This document shows, piece after piece, positions 15,909 through 16,924 of a DNA stretch of 16,924 bases. The stretch covers positions 45,587-62,510 of the forward strand of contig NW_006920888.1 of NCBI RefSeq assembly GCF_000417875.1, given 5' to 3'. The position numbers were made by a program, and so were the translations under genes. The notes beneath the pieces were generated by a model, which worked only from the letters and a program-made list of their open reading frames with translations, did not search any database and was not told the DNA's origin. Numbering within the stretch: the first letter of the stretch is position 1; each line of letters begins with the position of its first letter. This stretch comes from Pseudozyma flocculosa PF-1. Taxonomy: Eukaryota > Basidiomycota > Ustilaginomycetes > Ustilaginales > Ustilaginaceae.

Positions 15909-16924
15909 ATGGCAGACGCAAAACCACCCTCGACCACCACAGTGGCAACACCACCCGCACAGCCAGCCCAAGCGGCTCCGGCTGCGGCACCGGCACCGGC
16001 ACCGGCAACGCCAGCGCCATCACCAGCGCCAGCCTCGACGACTGCCACGCCAAAACCGCCCCCGCGGCCCGTACCCACCTTCCTCAAGCCGCTCCAGTTC
16101 ATGGGCGTGCCCCGCGGCGTACTCACCTGGAAGCCCCGCCTGCCCTCGCGCAACTGGTCCATCTTCCTCGTCACCGTCGGCACCCTCTCCTACCTCTACT
16201 ACGACGACCGCAAGCAGTGCCGCCAGATCCGCCGCGACTACTGCGACAAGGTCAGCCACCTCGCCCACGAGTCGATGCGCACAAACGACTGGCCCAGAAA
16301 GGTCGTCGTATACACCACAAAGAGCCCCGGCGACGACGACTACGACCAGGCACTCCGCTACTTTAAAAAGTACGTCAAGCCCATCCTCGTCGCCGCCGCC
16401 GTCGACTGGGAGGTGACCAACGGCACAAAGCACGGCGGCCTCGCACGAGAGCTCCAGGCCCGCTTCCAGGAACGCCGCCGCAAGCTCCTCGGCCTCGAGC
16501 CCTGGGACGCCACCGCATCGGACCCAAACATGCCCCACAGCCCCTTTGCACTCACCCCGCAGCAGCAGCTCCAGCGCGAGATTGACGGCGGCATCGTCCT
16601 CGTCGGCAGACCGGCCCTCAAGGAGTGGGCATGGGCGCTCAAAAACGGCTGGGGAACGCCGCTCGAGGTCGTCAAGCGCGACCGCGACCAGGAGATTGCC
16701 GCCGAGCTCGCAGAGGACCACGCCTTTGACGAGCTGCCTGTCGGTGAAGACGAGCAGCAGCGGCAGCAGCAGCAGGGCGACGGCGGGCTGGCGTTTGCAG
16801 AGATGAGCGAAAAGGACCGCGCCATTGCCGCGCTGGCAGACGGCGCAGAGGCCGACGGTGCAGGCGCGCCGCTGCCCTCGCGCTTCGGCGGCGCCGGCGG
16901 ACCCAACCCGGCCTTTGGCGGCGG
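15909..16924 (+). CDS. TIM54: Tim54, mitochondrial TIM22-complex subunit, N-terminal part (3' end outside window)
   Basis: Starts at the ATG at 15909 (CACCATGG) and stays open to the window end: 338 codons plus two bases. Seen: an Ala/Pro-rich N-terminus (about 1-55), a PLQFMGVPRGVLTWKPRLPSRNW-type block (about 60-83, partly quoted for recognition), a single membrane span (about 83-99, IFLVTVGTLSYLYY), then a Cys/Arg-rich helix. The soluble part contains RKVVVYTT (about 127-134) and YFKKYVKPILVAAAVDWEV (about 148-166), both characteristic of Tim54. Known for the family: Tim54 is an inner-membrane protein facing the intermembrane space that stabilises the TIM22 carrier translocase and helps assemble Yme1 protease. 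Yeast Tim54 is 478 residues, so the C-terminal part is missing here. A Gln-rich stretch near residue 280 and Gly/Ala-rich sequence near the edge are low-complexity. It shares a promoter region with RRP46. Confidence 0.9.
   Translation, partial: MADAKPPSTTTVATPPAQPAQAAPAAAPAPAPATPAPSPAPASTTATPKPPPRPVPTFLKPLQFMGVPRGVLTWKPRLPSRNWSIFLVTVGTLSYLYYDDRKQCRQIRRDYCDKVSHLAHESMRTNDWPRKVVVYTTKSPGDDDYDQALRYFKKYVKPILVAAAVDWEVTNGTKHGGLARELQARFQERRRKLLGLEPWDATASDPNMPHSPFALTPQQQLQREIDGGIVLVGRPALKEWAWALKNGWGTPLEVVKRDRDQEIAAELAEDHAFDELPVGEDEQQRQQQQGDGGLAFAEMSEKDRAIAALADGAEADGAGAPLPSRFGGAGGPNPAFGG

Overview
The window is a stretch of GC-rich fungal nuclear DNA, most likely from a basidiomycete; Ustilaginomycotina is my best guess. 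The evidence is spliceosomal introns (GTGAGT donors, CTRAC-type branch points, CAG acceptors), strong C/G preference at third codon positions, pyrimidine-rich leaders, and single-copy eukaryotic genes (TFIP11/Ntr1, Skn7, Rrp46, Tim54). There is no operon logic, no CRISPR, and no recognisable transposon. I found no tRNA or rRNA. Species-level assignment is not possible by reading.

Layout, left to right. (1) 1-1323, plus: the 3' part of a TFIP11/Ntr1-type spliceosome-disassembly factor, its 5' end outside the window. (2) 1943-2737, minus: an unrecognised 264-residue protein with one membrane segment. Only 102 nt upstream on the same strand is a 53-codon ORF (2840-3001, minus) for a small tail-anchored protein. 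(3) About 3000-7300: some 4.3 kb without a convincing gene. It holds GGCA/TGCC-rich repeats, a pyrimidine-rich leader and a 16-codon upstream ORF before the next gene. (4) 7306-10909, plus: a two-exon gene for an Skn7-type response regulator (HSF-type DNA-binding domain, coiled coil, receiver domain) with long Gln/His/Gly-rich regions. (5) 11752-12891, minus: a 379-residue protein of the 2,4-diacetylphloroglucinol hydrolase (PhlG-like) family with a probable secretion signal. (6) 12892-14224: a repeat-bearing intergenic stretch with an intron-like cassette on the plus strand. (7) 14225-15559, minus: a three-exon RRP46 gene (exosome core, RNase PH fold), whose exon chain I reconstructed from splice signals and reading phase. 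(8) 15909 to the window end, plus: the 5' part of TIM54 (mitochondrial inner-membrane TIM22 complex), divergent from RRP46 across a 349-bp shared promoter region.

The genes do not form a pathway: this looks like ordinary housekeeping synteny (splicing, RNA decay, mitochondrial import, stress signalling) with two less ordinary items. These are the putatively secreted PhlG-like hydrolase and the tightly spaced pair of orphan membrane proteins. No obviously new multi-gene system is visible. The best leads are the PhlG-like enzyme, the orphan pair, and an intron-like cassette whose removal would create a perfect 23-nt palindrome.
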